Shown here piece after piece: positions 63,392 through 64,000 of a DNA stretch of 64,000 nt (the first letter of the stretch is position 1; each line of letters starts with the position of its first letter). The position numbers and the translations under genes are program-made. Under the pieces are notes generated by a model that searched no databases, was not told the DNA's origin, and saw only the letters and a program-made list of their open reading frames with translations. The stretch is from Dissulfurispira thermophila (GTDB lineage Bacteria > Nitrospirota > Thermodesulfovibrionia > Thermodesulfovibrionales > Dissulfurispiraceae), in the NCBI RefSeq assembly GCF_014701235.1, contig NZ_AP022873.1, forward strand, positions 806,001 through 870,000. Direction: 5' to 3'.

Positions 63392-64000
63392 ATGAACTTT
63401 AGTGACTTCATAGGACACGATGATGCTAAGTTAAGCTTGATACTAAACGCTATAGATCCAAACTGTGGCGGGGTAATATTTGTTGGTGAAAGAGGCACTG
63501 GCAAATCAACCCTTGCAAGACTTTTAAAAAATATACTGCCTGATGATACTCCTTTTGTGGAGATGCCTCTCAATGTTACTGAAGATGCGCTTTTAGGCGG
63601 TATCGATATTGATGCCACGATTAGAACAGGCAAGAGGGTCATTCAGAAGGGATTATTAAGCAGGGCAAATAATGGATTTTTTTATATTGACGATATAAAC
63701 CTTTTACCTCCACACATACTTTCAATTATCCTTGAGGTTCAAAATAGAGGCAAGGTTGTTATTGAAAGAGAAGGCTTCTCAATCAAAGAGTCTGCAAGAT
63801 TTATAATCCTTGCGACAATGAACCCGCAGGAAGGCTTAATTTCGCCACATATGCTCGATAATTTTGGCATGTGTGCATTCTTTGAATCCCTTAAAGATCC
63901 TGCAAAAAGAGTGAGTATCTTAAAGACGCAGCTTGGGCTTGCACAGAGTGAGTCAGATAAGGGTTTGCTGAATAAGATTGGTACTGCCAGAATGAATTTA
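63392..64000 (+). CDS. ChlD-like AAA+ subunit, N-terminal part (truncated by window end)
   Basis: 203 codons seen, open to the edge. Walker A GERGTGKST, Walker B FFYIDDINLL (DD instead of DE) and ATMNPQEGLISPHMLDNFG, where the Arg of the ChlI LLDRFG motif is replaced by Asn. These changes suggest a catalytically weak platform subunit as in ChlD. The integrin-like domain would lie beyond the window. Starts two bases after the ChlI-like gene. Confidence 0.85.
   Translation, partial: MNFSDFIGHDDAKLSLILNAIDPNCGGVIFVGERGTGKSTLARLLKNILPDDTPFVEMPLNVTEDALLGGIDIDATIRTGKRVIQKGLLSRANNGFFYIDDINLLPPHILSIILEVQNRGKVVIEREGFSIKESARFIILATMNPQEGLISPHMLDNFGMCAFFESLKDPAKRVSILKTQLGLAQSESDKGLLNKIGTARMNL

Overview
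The window looks like a chromosomal contig from an AT-rich, Gram-negative, anaerobic or microaerophilic bacterium. The gene set (a NapA system with NapM-like and NapGH-like partners, an octaheme nitrite reductase, heme-sensing kinases, RND and TonB systems) and the density of short interspersed repeats suggest Nitrospirota, class Thermodesulfovibrionia. This is inferred from protein content, not from a marker-gene search. No tRNA, rRNA, CRISPR array or transposase was seen.

Layout. 1-2148: truncated fabF and cheV. 2202-6956 (minus): feoB, fur, a small membrane protein and two zinc alcohol dehydrogenases. 7450-16559 (plus): amidase, GerMN protein, murI, rph, ftsH, a DUF5618-like gene, a decayed DUF4160 gene, folP, a kinase-fold protein and icd. 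16610-18931: glutaredoxin-like protein, a small unknown protein and argS. 19422-25336 (plus): octaheme nitrite reductase, napM-like, napA, napD, napG, napH. 25340-29831 (minus): response regulator, heme-domain kinase, GGDEF protein and a frameshifted gene. 29986-31637: a 60-codon zinc-ribbon ORF with an in-frame UGA, yajQ and a TIGR02757 protein. 31609-38606 (minus): Cu/Ag RND efflux operon with a second in-frame-UGA gene. 38647-44951 (minus): nitrilase, two-component pair, galT, polyferredoxin and CCA/poly(A) polymerase family protein. 45110-48965: CbiMNQO-type Ni/Co transport. 49227-64000: methyltransferase, TonB-ExbBD, TonB-dependent receptor, BtuFCD-like ABC, ABC-2 exporter, CobN-like chelatase, ChlI-like ATPase and truncated ChlD-like ATPase.

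How the genes work together. The 19.4-25.3 kb operon could reduce nitrate to nitrite (NapA) and nitrite to ammonium (octaheme enzyme) in the periplasm. A convergent cluster carrying a CxxCH sensor kinase may regulate it. The 45-64 kb region reads as two metal or tetrapyrrole acquisition modules. Each is preceded by a TTGACA-type promoter and a leader containing an intrinsic terminator. The CobN/ChlI/ChlD set beside a TonB-dependent receptor resembles HmuS-type (CobN-like) tetrapyrrole dechelation operons as much as a cobaltochelatase.

Most notable: two separate genes have a UGA exactly where relatives or local motif logic predict a cysteine (CxxU and UxxC). Each is followed by a hairpin in the SECIS window, so they are candidate selenoproteins that a standard gene caller would cut. 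A second recurring theme is short repeats inserted in frame into housekeeping genes or supplying their stop codons.
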